A program made the translations under genes and the position numbers. From the NCBI GenBank assembly GCA_911728435.2, contig OU452199.1, positions 26,050,860 through 26,114,859 of the forward strand: a DNA stretch of 64,000 nucleotides, in the 5' to 3' direction. Numbering within the stretch: position 1 is the stretch's first letter; each line of letters starts with the position of its first letter. Positions 1-11,175 of this stretch are shown here, piece by piece. This stretch comes from Apoderus coryli. Its lineage: Eukaryota; Arthropoda; Insecta; Coleoptera; Attelabidae. The notes under the pieces were generated by a model that was given only the letters and a program-made list of their open reading frames with translations, did not search any database and was not told the DNA's origin.

Positions 1-1042
1 TCTTGACGAAGCGCATTCTGGACGTCCAATTTTGGGCCACCTTTTCGAGCACTGCTGGCCTTATGTCACGAATAACACGAACAATGCTGGCCTCCAAGGC
101 GTCAATTGTTGCTGGTTTATCAGCATAAACCAGTGACTTCAAGTAGCCCCACAGGAAATAATCGAGAGGTGTCAAATCGCACGACCTTGGAGGCCAATTG
201 ACAGGTCCATTTCTCGAAATCAACTTATCGCCAAATTTTGATTTCAATAAGTCGATGGTTGCGTTCGCCGTATGGCACGTAGCGCCATCCTGTTGAAACC
301 ACATCTCCTCCGGATCAATGTCATCCATATTTTCAAACAAAAAATCATTGATCATGGTGCGGTAACGATCTCCATTGACCGTAACGCGAGCTCCGGCCTC
401 ATTTTTGAAGAAATAAGGTCCGATGATGCCACCAGCGTGAAAACCGCACCAAACGGTGCATTTTTCTGGATGTAATGGAGTCTGTAGGGTCTCTTGTGGA
501 TTGGTCTCACTCCATATGCGGCAATTTTGCTTATTAACAAACCCGTTAAGCCAAAAATGCGCCTCATCGCTGAACACAATTTTGCGATAAAACAACGGGT
601 CAGTTGCCAACTGCTCTAGAGCCCAATCGGCGAAAGAACGACGCATATTATGGTCTCGTGGCTTCAATTCCTGCACCAGCTGGATCTTATACGGGTGTAG
701 GCCGAGATCTTTGCGCAAAATTGTCCACGTAGTGGACGGACAGAGCCCCAATTCCTGCGACCGACGACGAATCGATAAATTTGGATCTTCTTCCACACTT
801 TCGTTTACAGCGGCAATATTCTCTTCAGTACGCACATTCCTTTGACGTGTTGGTGTTATTGCATCCTCTAGAGAGTATGTGGTACGAAATCTATCCACAG
901 TTCGACGAATGGCTTGTTCAGATGGACGATTATGTACGCCATAATAATGACGAAGTCGTCTATAAGTTGCGCGAATCGACGACTGATTTTCAAAGTAAAT
1001 TTGGATAATTTCGTAGCGTTGTTCAAGCGTGAGTCTATTCAT
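1..1042 (-). CDS. Mariner/Tc-like transposase, open to window edge (partial)
   Basis: Reading down from the ATG at 1042, the frame is open for 347 codons to base 2 and leaves the window. It is a DDE transposase that would cut and rejoin element ends in the nucleus. Residues about 1-120 form the helix-turn-helix DNA-binding part (start MNRLTLEQRYEIIQIYF, then a QELGLCPSTTW helix). The catalytic region follows: FSDEAHFW with Asp159, WFQQDGATCHTA with Asp252, and SCDLTPLDYFLWG with Asp289, so the last two acidic residues are 36 apart. The family is usually about 350 residues, so only the last few are missing. There is no stop or frameshift, unlike every other transposase in the window, and its base composition is far richer in GC than its surroundings, both signs of a recent arrival. 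Activity cannot be judged without the left terminus. Confidence 0.9.
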   Translation of the reverse strand, partial: MNRLTLEQRYEIIQIYFENQSSIRATYRRLRHYYGVHNRPSEQAIRRTVDRFRTTYSLEDAITPTRQRNVRTEENIAAVNESVEEDPNLSIRRRSQELGLCPSTTWTILRKDLGLHPYKIQLVQELKPRDHNMRRSFADWALEQLATDPLFYRKIVFSDEAHFWLNGFVNKQNCRIWSETNPQETLQTPLHPEKCTVWCGFHAGGIIGPYFFKNEAGARVTVNGDRYRTMINDFLFENMDDIDPEEMWFQQDGATCHTANATIDLLKSKFGDKLISRNGPVNWPPRSCDLTPLDYFLWGYLKSLVYADKPATIDALEASIVRVIRDIRPAVLEKVAQNWTSRMRFVK

Positions 1043-1153
1043 GATGATTTGTCAGAGTATACTAAAACAAAAAAAAAAATGTTTCATCAAAATTTAATTT
1101 TTTGTGTTACTTTTTACAATTTAAAGTTCTATCTAGCTTAAAAAAACACCCAT
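1043..1153 (-). promoter_or_regulatory. 5' untranslated end and probable terminal repeat of the mariner-like element
   Basis: Between the transposase ATG and the first satellite base lies an AT-rich 111-bp leader. Its outer edge, read on the minus strand, begins near GGGTGTTTTTTTAAGCTAG. The satellite resumes at a TA (1154-1155), the usual target of mariner/Tc elements, inside what would be the TATTTATTTTTTT part of a monomer. The partner terminus is outside the window, so the inverted repeat is inferred. Confidence 0.5.
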
Positions 1154-4100
1154 TATTTTTTTCTTCCGGCTGCAACTTCTAACTGCTGACCTCATATCTA
1201 AAAACTGGCAAAGCGTGCATTCTTGAAATTAATAGTGTAAGTAGTCAACCCTATGTCCTTATTAAAAATATATGTCGGAATCACTAACACCCCGTCAGAG
1301 CCGTACTATTTATTTTTTTCTTTCGGCTGCAACTTTTAACTGCTGACCTCACATCTAAAAACTGGCAAAGCGTGCATTCTTGAAATTAATAGCGTACGTA
1401 GCCAACCCTATGTCCATATCAAAAATATATGTCAGAATTACTAACACCCCGTCAGGGCCGTACTATTTATTTTTTTCCCCGCCAGCATCATTTAACTGCT
1501 GTACTCATAGCTAAAAACTGGCAAAGCGTGCATTCATGAAATTAATAGCGTAAGTAGTCAACCCTATGTCCTTATCAAAAATATATGTCAGAATCACTAA
1601 CACCCCGTCAGAGCCGTACTATTTATTTTTTTCTTTTGGCTGCAACTTTTAACTGCTGACCTCATATCTAAAAACTGGCAAAGCGTGCATTCTTGAAATT
1701 AATAGTGTAAGTAGTCAACCCTATGTCCTTTGCAAAAATATATGTCGGAATCACTAACACCTTGTCAGAGCCGTACTATTTATTTTTTTCCCCGCCAGCA
1801 TCATTTAACTGCTGACCTCATAGCCAAAAACTGGCAAAGCGTGCATTATTGGAATTATTAGTGTAAGTAGTCAACCCTATGTCCTTATCAAAAATATATG
1901 TCAGAATCACTAACACCCCGTCAGAGCCGTACTATTTATTTTTTTCTTTTGGCTGCAACTTTTAACTGCTGACCTCATATCTAAAAACTGGCAAAGCGTG
2001 CATTCTTGAAATTATTAGTGTAAGTAGTCAACCCTATGTCCTTATCAAAAATATATGTCAGAATTACTAACACCCCGTCAGGGCCGTACCATATATATTT
2101 TTTTCTTTCGGCTGCAACTTTTAACTGCTGACCTCATATCTAAAAACTGGCAAAGCGTGCATTCTTGAAATTAATAGCGTAAGTAGTCAACCCTATGTGC
2201 GTATTAAAAATATATGTCAGAATTACTAACACCCCGTCAGGGCCGTACTATTTATTTTTTTCCCCGCCAGCATCATTTAACTGCAGTACTCATAACTAAA
2301 AACTGGCAAAGCGTGCAATGTTGAAATTAATAGTGTAAGTAGCCAACCCTATGTCCTTATCAAAAATATATGTCAGAATCACTAACACCCCGTCAGAGCC
2401 GTACTATTTATTTTTTTCTTTTGGCTGCAACTTTTAACTGCTGACCTCATATCTAAAAACTGGCAAAGCGTGCATTCTTGAAATTAATAGCGTAAGTAGT
2501 CAACCCTATGTGCGTATTAAAAATATATGTCAGAATTACTAACACCCCGTCAGGGCCGTACTATTTATTTTTTTTCCCGCCAGCATCATTTAACTGCTGT
2601 ACTCATAGCTAAAAACTGGCACAGCGTGCATTCTTGAAATTAATAGTGTAAGTAGCCAACCCTATGTCCTTATCAAAACTATATGTCGGAATCACTAACA
2701 CCCCGTCAGAGCCGTACTATTTATTTATTTCCCCGCCAGCATCATTTAACTGCTGACCTCATAGCCAAAAACTGGCAAAGCGTGCATTCTTGAAATTATT
2801 AGTGTAAGTAGTCAACCCTATGTCCTTATCAAAAATATATGTCGGAATCACTAACACCCCGTCAGAGCTGTACTATTTATTTTTTTCCCCGCCAGCATCA
2901 TTTAACTGCTGACCTCATAGCCAAAAACTGGCAAAGCGTGCATTCTTGGAATTATTAGTGTAAGTAGTCAACCCTATGTACTTATCAAAAATATATGTCA
3001 GAATTACTAACACCCCGTCAGGGCCGTACCATATATATTTTTTTCTTTCGGCTGCAACTTTTAACTGCTGACCTCATATCTAAAAACTGGCAAAGCGTGC
3101 ATTCTTGAAATTAATAGTGTAAGTAGTCAACCCTATGTCCTTTGCAAAAATATATGTCGGAAGCACTAACACCCCGTCAGAGCCGTACTATTTTATTTTT
3201 TCCCCGCCAGCATCATTTAACTGCTGACCTCATAGCCAAAAACTGGCAAAGCGTGCATTCTTGGAATTATTAGTGTAAGTAGTCAACCCTATGTCCTTAT
3301 CAAAAATATATGTCAGAACTACTAACACCCCGTCAGGGCCGTACTATATATATTTTTTTCTTTCGGCTGCAACTTTTAACTGCTGACCTCATATCTAAAA
3401 ACTGGCAAAGCGTGCATTCTTGAAATTATTAGTGTAAGTAGTCAACCCTATGTCCTTATCAAAAATATATGTCAGAATTACTAACACCCCGTCAGGGCCG
3501 TACCATATATATTTTTTTCTTTCGGCTGCAACTTTTAACTGCTGACCTCATATCTAAAAACTGGCAAAGCGTGCATTCTTGAAATTAATAGCGTAAGTAG
3601 TCAACCCTATGTGCGTATTAAAAATATATGTCAGAATTACTAACACCCCGTCAGGGCCGTACTATTTATTTTTTTCCCCGCCAGCATCATTTAACTGCTG
3701 TACTCATAACTAAAAACTGGCAAAGCGTGCAATTTTGAAATTAATAGTGTAAGTAGCCAACCCTATGTCCTTATCAAAAATATATGTCAGAATCACTAAC
3801 ACCCCGTCAGAGCCGTACTATTTATTTTTTCTTTTGGCTGCAACTTTTAACTGCTGACCTCATATCTAAAAACTGGCAAAGCGTGCATTCTTGGAATTAT
3901 TAGTGTAAGTAGTCAACCCTATGTCCTTATCAAAAATATATGTCAGAACTACTAACACCCCGTCAGGGCCGTACTATATATATTTTTTCTTTCGGCTGCA
4001 ACTTTTAACTGCTGACCTCATATCTAAAAACTGGCAAAGCGTGCATTCTTGAAATTATTAGTGTAAGTAGTCAACCCTATGTCCTTATCAAAAATATATG

Positions 4101-7100
4101 TCAGAATTACTAACACCCCGTCAGGGCCGTACCATATATATTTTTTTCTTTCGGCTGCAACTTTTAACTGCTGACCTCATATCTAAAAACTGGCAAAGCG
4201 TGCATTCTTGAAATTAATAGCGTTAGTAGTCAACCCTATGTGCGTATTAAAAATATATGTCAGAATTACTAACACCCCGTCAGGGCCGTACTATTTATTT
4301 TTTTCCCCGCCAGCATCATTTAACTGCTGTACTCATAGCTAAAAACTGGCACAGCGTGCATTCTTGAAATTTATAGTGTAAGTAGCCAACCCTATGTCCT
4401 TATCAAAAATATATGTCGGAATCACTAACACCCCGTCAGAGCCGTACTATTTATTTATTTCCCCGCCAGCATCAATTAATTGCTGACGTCATAGCCAAAA
4501 ACTGGCAAAGCGTGCATTCTTGAAATTATTAGTGTAAGTAGTCAACCCTATGTCCTTATCAAAAATATATGTCGGAATCACTAACACCCCGTCAGAGCCG
4601 TACTATTTATTTTTTTCCCCGCCAGCATCATTTAACTGCTGACCTCATAGCCAAAAACTGGCAAAGCGTGCATTCTTGGAATTATTAGTGTAAGTAGTCA
4701 ACCCTATGTCCTTATCAAAAATATATGTCGGAATCACGTAACACCCCGTCAGAGCCGTACTATTTATTTTTTTCCCCGCCAGCATCATTTAACTGCTGAC
4801 CTCATAGCCAAAAACTGGCAAAGCGTGCATTCTTGAAATTATTAGTGTAAGTAGTCAACCCTATTTCCTTATCAAAAATATATGTCGGAATCACTAACAC
4901 CCCGTCAGAGCCGTACTATTTATTTTTTTCCCCGTCAGCATCATTTAACTGCTGACCTCATAGCCAAAAACTGGCAAAGCGTGCATTCTTGGAATTATTA
5001 GTGTAAGTAGTCAACCCTATGTACTTATCAAAAATATATGTCAGAATTACTAACACCCCGTCACGGCCGTACCATATATATTTTTTTCTTTCGGCTGCAA
5101 CTTTTAACTGCTGACCTCATATCTAAAAACTGGCAAAGCGTGCATTCTTGAAATTAATAGCATAAGTAGTCAACCCTATGTCCGTATTAAAAATATATGT
5201 CAGAATCACTAACACCCCGTCAGAGCCGTACTATTTATTTTTTTCCCCGCCAGCATCATTTAACTGCTGACCTCATAGCCAAAAACTGGCAAAGCGTGCA
5301 TTCTTGGAATTATTAGTGTAAGTAGTCAACCCTATGTCCTTATCAAAAATATATGTCAGAATTACTAACACCCCGTCAGGGCCGTACTATATATATTTTT
5401 TTCTTTCGGCTGCAACTTTTAACTGCTGACCTCATATCTAAAAACTGGCAAAGCGTGCATTCTTGAAATTATTAGTGTAAGTAGTCAACCCTATGTCCTT
5501 ATCAAAATTATATGTCAGAATTACTAACACCCCGTCAGGGCCGTACCATATATATTTTTTTCTTTCGGCTGCAACTTTTAACTGCTGACCTCATATCTAA
5601 AAACTGGCAAAGCGTGCATTCTTGAAATTAATAGCGTAAGTAGTCAACCCTATGTGCGTATTAAAAATATATGTCAGAATTACTAACACCCCGTCAGGGC
5701 CGTACTATTTACTTTTTTCCCCGCCAGCATCATTTAACTGCTGTACTCATAACTAAAAACTGGCAAAGCGTGCAATTTTGAAATTAATAGTGTAAGTAGC
5801 CAACCCTATGTCCTTATCAAAAATATATGTCAGAATCACTAACACCCCGTCAGAGCCGTACTATTTATTTTTTTCTTTTGGCTGCAACTTTTAACTGCTG
5901 ACCTCATATCTAAAAACTGGCTAAGCGTGCATTCTTGAAATTAATAGCGTAAGTAGTCAACCCTATGTGCGTATTAAAAATATATGTCAGAATTACTAAC
6001 ACCCCGTCAGGGGCGTACTATTTATTTTTTTCCCCGCCAGCATCATTTAACTGCTGTACTCATAGCTAAAAACTGGCACAGCGTGCATTCTTGAAATTAA
6101 TAGTGTAAGTAGCCAACCCTATGTCCTTATCAAAAATATATGTCGGAATCACTAACACCCCGTCAGAGCCGTACTATTTATTTATTTCCCCGCCAGCATC
6201 ATTTAACTGCTGACCTCATAGCCAAAAACTGGCAAAGCGTGCATTCTTGAAATTATTAGTGTAAGTAGTCAACCCTATGTCCTTATCAAAAATATATGTC
6301 GGAATCACTAGCACCCCGTCAGAGCCGTACTATTTATTTTTTTCCCCGCCAGCATCATTTAACTGCTGACCTCATAGCCAAAAACTGGCAAAGCGTGCAT
6401 TCTTGGAATTATTAGTGTAAGTAGTCAACCCTATGTACTTATCAAAAATATATGTCAGAATTACTAACACCCCGTCAGGGCCGTACCATATATATTTTTT
6501 TCTTTCGGCTGCAACTTTTAACTGCTGACCTCATATCTAAAAACTGGCAAAGCGTGCATTCTTGAAATTAATAGCGTAAGTAGTCAACCCTATGTCCGTA
6601 TTAAAAATATATGTCAGAATCACTAACACCCCGTCAGAGCCGTACTATTTATTTTTTTCTTTTGGCTGCAACTTTTAACTGCTGACCTCATATCTAAAAA
6701 CTGGCAAAGCGTGCATTCTTGAAATTAATAGTGTAAGTAGTCAACCCTATGTCCTTTGCAAAAATATATGTCGGAAGCACTAACACCCCGTCAGAGCCGT
6801 ACTATTTATTTTTTTCCCCGCCAGCATCATTTAATTGCTGACCTCATAGCCAAAAACTGGCAAAGCGTGCATTCTTGGAATTATTAGTGTAAGTAGTCAA
6901 CCCTATGTCCTTATCAAAAATATATGTCAGAACTACTAACACCCCGTCAGGGCCGTACTATATATATTTTTTTCTTTCGGCTGCAACTTTTAACTGCTGA
7001 CCTCATATCTAAAAACTGGCAAAGCGTGCATTCTTGAAATTATTAGTGTAAGTAGTCAACCCTATGTCCTTATCAAAAATATATGTCAGAATTACTAACA

Positions 7101-7420
7101 CCCCGTCAGGGCCGTACCATATATATTTTTTTCTTTCGGCTGCAACTTTTAACTGCTGACCTCATATCTAAAAACTGGCAAAGCGTGCATTCTTGAAATT
7201 AATAGCGTAAGTAGTCAACCCTATGTACTTATCAAAAATATATGTCAGAATTACTAACACCCCGTCAGAGCCGTACTATTTATTTTCTTCTTTCGGCTGC
7301 AATCATATCATATCATATCTAAAAACTGGCAAAGCGTGCATTTTTTAAATTAATAGAGTAGGTAGCTAACCATATGTCTATGTAACTAAAAATTTAAATC
7401 AGGATGATTAGCACTCTGTA
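1154..7420 (+). repeat. Satellite array, about 40 monomers of about 157 bp with higher-order structure
   Basis: A head-to-tail array. The marker CTGGCAAAGCGTGCAT recurs every 156-158 bp from 1205 to 7326 (39 intervals). Each monomer also carries GTAAGTAG(T/C)CAACCCTATG, AACACCCCGTCAG and CCGTACTA. Two head types alternate irregularly: type A (TCGGCTGCAACTTTTAACTG, CTCATATCT) and type B (CCCCGCCAGCATCATTTAAC, CTCATAGCC or CTCATAGCT). A B-type variant with CTGGCACAGCG recurs at 2616, 4346 and 6073, 1730 and 1727 bp apart, or 11 monomers. The last monomer (about 7300-7420) is strongly degenerate, as expected at an array edge. No coding capacity. It probably continued leftward before the transposon inserted. 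Confidence 0.97.
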
Positions 7421-8041
7421 CACGTTTAAAATTATTCATGTAATTAGCAGATTATGTGTTCTTGTTAATCTCAAAATGAATAATAGGTACTGCTTTAGAG
7501 GGTTCTTGCAACGAACCTATTATTAGCCGTAGTCGTCTAATGTCAAAATTCATCCTGCTTTGTGAGTGCGTTTGCTTTAATTAAATCTCTCTTTTGTTTA
7601 TGTCAAATCACTTTTACTATTAATTTCCTTTATGACAGTTAATTTTAAATGAGATGTCTTTAAAAATATTTTATCTGCAATCATATCGGATCAGTTCAAC
7701 TGAGGTGAGTTGAAAATCGAGAATTCCTAATAACATAATACGCACAATATAAAACTATTATAATATAGGTACCTACAACAAAATTAAAGTATCATCTTAG
7801 TTGTCCAACAATACTTAATAACTACTAAACAAAATATAGTTAGTTAATATCGTATCTATCATATATCCCAATTATCTAAGGGTATTTTCATTGTCTTGGC
7901 GCCTTTTTAATTTTTTTCAACATTTTAAACCTATTCTTTTCGGCACGCGGCACAAAGTAGAGTAAAAAAACGGGTACGCGACAGAGTAATGTACGAGTAT
8001 ATTATAATATACTGATTAGGTGTTATTTTATTGTTTATTTC
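7421..8041. other. Unrecognised AT-rich DNA between the inverted arrays (left part)
   Basis: I see no coding signature here. There is a modest GC pocket near 7905-7985 with scattered CpG. The reading frame of the downstream protease relic stays open back to about 8012, but this stretch shows no recognisable domain. Confidence 0.5.
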
Positions 8042-8070
8042 CACAGATCTAGAAACTTCCTAGATCTGTG
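8042..8070. repeat. Perfect 11-bp hairpin
   Basis: CACAGATCTAG (8042-8052) pairs exactly with CTAGATCTGTG (8060-8070) across a 7-nt loop. It lies within the open frame leading into the protease relic. Function unknown. Confidence 0.75.
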
Positions 8071-8101
8071 TTTATTTCGCAGTTTTATAATTATCGAGGA
8101 T

Positions 8102-8663
8102 TTTATCGGAACAGAAATATTCAAAAACTTCAGTTCGTTTTCCACTGATTTTTTAAAAAAAGTAAAATTTTTTAATAAGCCTATTGCAATGCCTATAGTT
8201 GTCGGAGGTAATAATTTTTGTTTAATATTAATAGACTTTCAATTAAAAACTTTTGCATATTTAGATCTTATGGGTTCATCACGTATAAAACCGCAGAAAT
8301 GTATTATGAAAAATTTAAACATTTTATGAATCAATATGATGCAATTGTCGACGATCCGTTCGATTACAACGAGTTTTCAATTATTTCCCGCCCCCATCTA
8401 ATTCAAATGGATCAATATAATTGCGGTCCATATATTATATATTTTTTTAATAACATTTTGGAACAGAAGCCTCTTGATCAGTCATGTGATATTGATTCTT
8501 ACAGGGATACAATATAACAGATTATTTTAGATACATCATCGGATATGAAAGGTAAATGTTTGTTATGTGGACATAATGTTGTCGATAAATCAATTTCATT
8601 AACTTGTTAATTTTGCCACAGAATTGTTCATACTATATGCAACAATTCATTAAATGAAAAGTA
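8102..8663 (+). pseudogene. Ulp1/C48-type cysteine protease with C-terminal zinc finger, broken
   Basis: Two overlapping frames form a decayed Ulp1-like (SUMO-protease fold, family C48) catalytic domain. The first (about 8102-8285) reads PIVVGGNNFCLILIDFQLK then YLDLMG, matching the segment that normally holds the catalytic His-Trp and Asp. The His-Trp position is Phe-Cys here, so the catalytic His is lost. After a frameshift near 8280 the second frame reads EMYYEKFKHFM and then QMDQYNCGPYI, with the oxyanion Gln six residues before the catalytic Cys. A stop at 8515-8517 is followed in frame by KCLLCGHNVV and, after another stop, FCHRIVHTIC, a C-x2-C / C-x2-C-H / H-x2-C zinc-finger pattern, ending at 8661-8663. 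Such proteases are often carried by large DNA transposons. Host origin cannot be excluded. Confidence 0.7.
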
Positions 8664-9669
8664 ATTATAAAATACAGTACAAAAAAAAAACATATTAATT
8701 TTAGCTTATTGAAATTCGGTGTATGTGGGCGAAATTTTAAATTTAATTAAAAAAAGGTTTATTAGTGTCAACCAAAAGTCAAAATGACATGAGTTTGAAT
8801 AATTGCCGAAACACTATTATTAACTTAAAATGGCCAGCTGGATAACATGTTATACCAAAGATATATATGAGATTTAGGTACTTGTTACACTTTTCCCTTA
8901 GACAAGGAATTCTTCCCTTGTTTAAGCTATTTCCGAATATATTTTTAGTTTGGTTTTGTTTTTGACCGTCGTCGTGTCGATACTATATACAACTCTTTAC
9001 ATCGTCTATTGAGAGATTATTTCGACAGGTCCAACTTCAATGCAAAAACGCTACGCGTTTCTGGGTAAATTCGTATTTATTTATTTTCTTTATTTTTATA
9101 TTGGCAATAATATTTTTGTTTATTTATTAACCTACTCCGTAATCTATTCAAAATAATCCTTCCTAGTCCTTTACAATAAGGCAGTTTTGGGTAAAGTGTA
9201 ATTTTTAATAATTTAATAATTATTAAAAAAATATTTTTGCTCAATATTTTTGTACTATTATTAGTTAGAATAATTATTATCTTATTACCAAAAAACTGAA
9301 TAAAATTGTATTTAGTCCCATTTATTAATTGTACTTTAGGAAAGTGAAAAAAGTGATTTTCGTAAAAAGTGGACTTAATACAGTTTTATTCTGGGGTACA
9401 GATATGTAAACCGAAATAGTTAAAACTTGGTTTACTCAATTGACGAAGTAGAGCGTGCCCTGTAGGAAAAAAAGTATGAAATAAGGATATTAATTTAATA
9501 ATCTGAGTTTTTTTAATACATTTTAGCGCTAAAAATGTCATTTTTATTTCAAACAAAGTTCTTTGAATTGATGATTTTATAACATCAGCCAATATGCCGC
9601 ATATTTGAATAAATTCCAACGGTACATTTTTAGTGCTAAATTATATTTTTATTTTCATGGCGATCGAAA
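8664..9669. other. Unrecognised AT-rich DNA between the inverted arrays (right part)
   Basis: No coding signature and no tRNA-like boxes were seen. It contains long A/T runs and one GC pocket near 8965-9065. It ends where degenerate satellite begins. Confidence 0.5.
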
Positions 9670-10580
9670 ACATATATTTTTATAAAGGACTTATGGTTTA
9701 CTACTTAGAGTATTAATTTCAAGAATGCACGCTTTAACAGTTTTTGGCTATGAGGTCAGCAGTTAAATGATGCTGGCGGGGAAAAAAATAGTACGGCTCT
9801 GACGGGGTGTTAGTGATTCTGACATATATTTTTGATAAGGACATAGGGTTGACTACTTACATTATTAATTTCAAGAATGCACGCTTTAACAGTTTTTGGC
9901 TATGAGGCCAGCAGTTAAATGTTGCTGGCGGGGGAAAAAATAAATAGTACGGCTCTGACGGGGTGTTAGTGATTCTGACATATATTTTTGATAAGGACAT
10001 AGGGTTGACTACTTACACTATTAATTTCAAGAATGCACGCTTTGCCAGTTTTTAGATATGAGGTCAGCAGTTAAAAGTTGCAGCCGAAATAAAAAAATAT
10101 TTATGGTACGGCCCTGACGGGGTGTTAGTAATTCTGACATATATTTTTGATAAGTACATAGGGTTGACTACTTACACTAATAATTCCAAGAATGCACGCT
10201 TTGCCAGTTTTTGGCTATGAGGTCAGCAGTTAAATGATGCTGGCGGGGAAAAAAATAAATAGTACGGCTCTGACGGGGTGTTAGTGATTCCGACATATAT
10301 TTTTGATAAGGACATAGGGTTGACTACTTACGCTATTAATTTCAAGAATGCACGCTTTGCCAGTTTTTAGATATGAGGTCAGCAGTTAAAAGTTGCAGCC
10401 GAAAGAAAAAAATATATAGTACGGCTCTGACGGGGTGTTAGTGATTCTGACATATATTTTTAATAAGGACATTTGGTTGGCTACTTACACTATTAATTTC
10501 AAGAATGCACGCTTTGCCAGTTTTTAGATATGAGGCCAGCAGTTAAAACTCGCGTGAACATATAGCATAGAGTACGGCCC
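9670..10580 (-). repeat. Same 157-bp satellite, six monomers in inverted orientation
   Basis: The reverse complement of the left-array marker recurs at about 9738, 9891, 10047, 10206, 10362 and 10519. Both A and B head types are present, including the variant with an ATATTTATGGTACGG segment corresponding to the left array's CCAT type. The first two monomers carry CTTTAACAG in place of CTTTGCCAG. The innermost edge (9670-9715) and the outermost edge (after 10555, where only a GAGTACGGCCCTG remnant remains) are degenerate. Confidence 0.96.
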
Positions 10581-11144
10581 TGGATCAATCAATGAAATAT
10601 CTATGTTATTTGTCTGTAAGGGTATATAACCATATTGAATCTAAATCTTTTATTTGACTACATATACCTACTAATTTCAAATATGTTATGTCGATTTACC
10701 TATTTATTGAAAAAAAAATATTGCAATATTAATATTTAATAAATTTGTTTTATTGATATTAATTATTATATATTTGTAACACATTTGTGCTTGTGTAATA
10801 TACGTTTAAAGTGTATATTATTATGAATTATCAATCGCCCCCGTATACCCCATTCGGCAATGTTCGGAATTAACTGCTAGAATTTTAACTGCTGTCTTCA
10901 CACTGGTTGAAGCTACTTGGTCTGTTGGAAATGTGTTATATATGTGATCATAATATTTTCTCAAATTAAAACCAAAACGAACACACCAGTTCACAATATA
11001 TTGTAAACTTCTTTGTCCCTATACAATAATAGTGCTGACCCATACAAAATATTGCAATAGCTTAGATTCGATAATACTAGGCACTCAAAAAGCTTGAGTG
11101 TAATATTGATATCAAATTAATACATCTCTATTCGTATATAATAC

Positions 11145-11175
11145 CAAAGATTAATCTACACAATAGATAGTCAGC
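11145..11175 (+). repeat. 31-bp inverted repeat, left copy
   Basis: This 31-bp sequence (CAAAGATTAATCTACACAAT and onward) is repeated exactly, in reverse complement, at 13985-14015. The pair brackets about 2.87 kb. The outer flanks share a shorter AT-rich similarity, so these may be the termini of a decayed DNA transposon. Confidence 0.85.

Noticed and set aside
1154..7420. CRISPR-like array of regular repeats
   Set aside because: Repeats are contiguous 157-bp monomers with no unique spacers, in eukaryotic-type AT-rich DNA.
8218..8517. Intact small protease gene
   Set aside because: It would start at a TTG, the His-containing segment is in another frame, and stops interrupt the zinc finger; it is a pseudogene.
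10880..11010. A possible THAP second-half exon on the minus strand (NWCVRFGF)
   Set aside because: Only a Trp-Cys similarity; the C-x2-H pair and AVPTIF-like box are absent.
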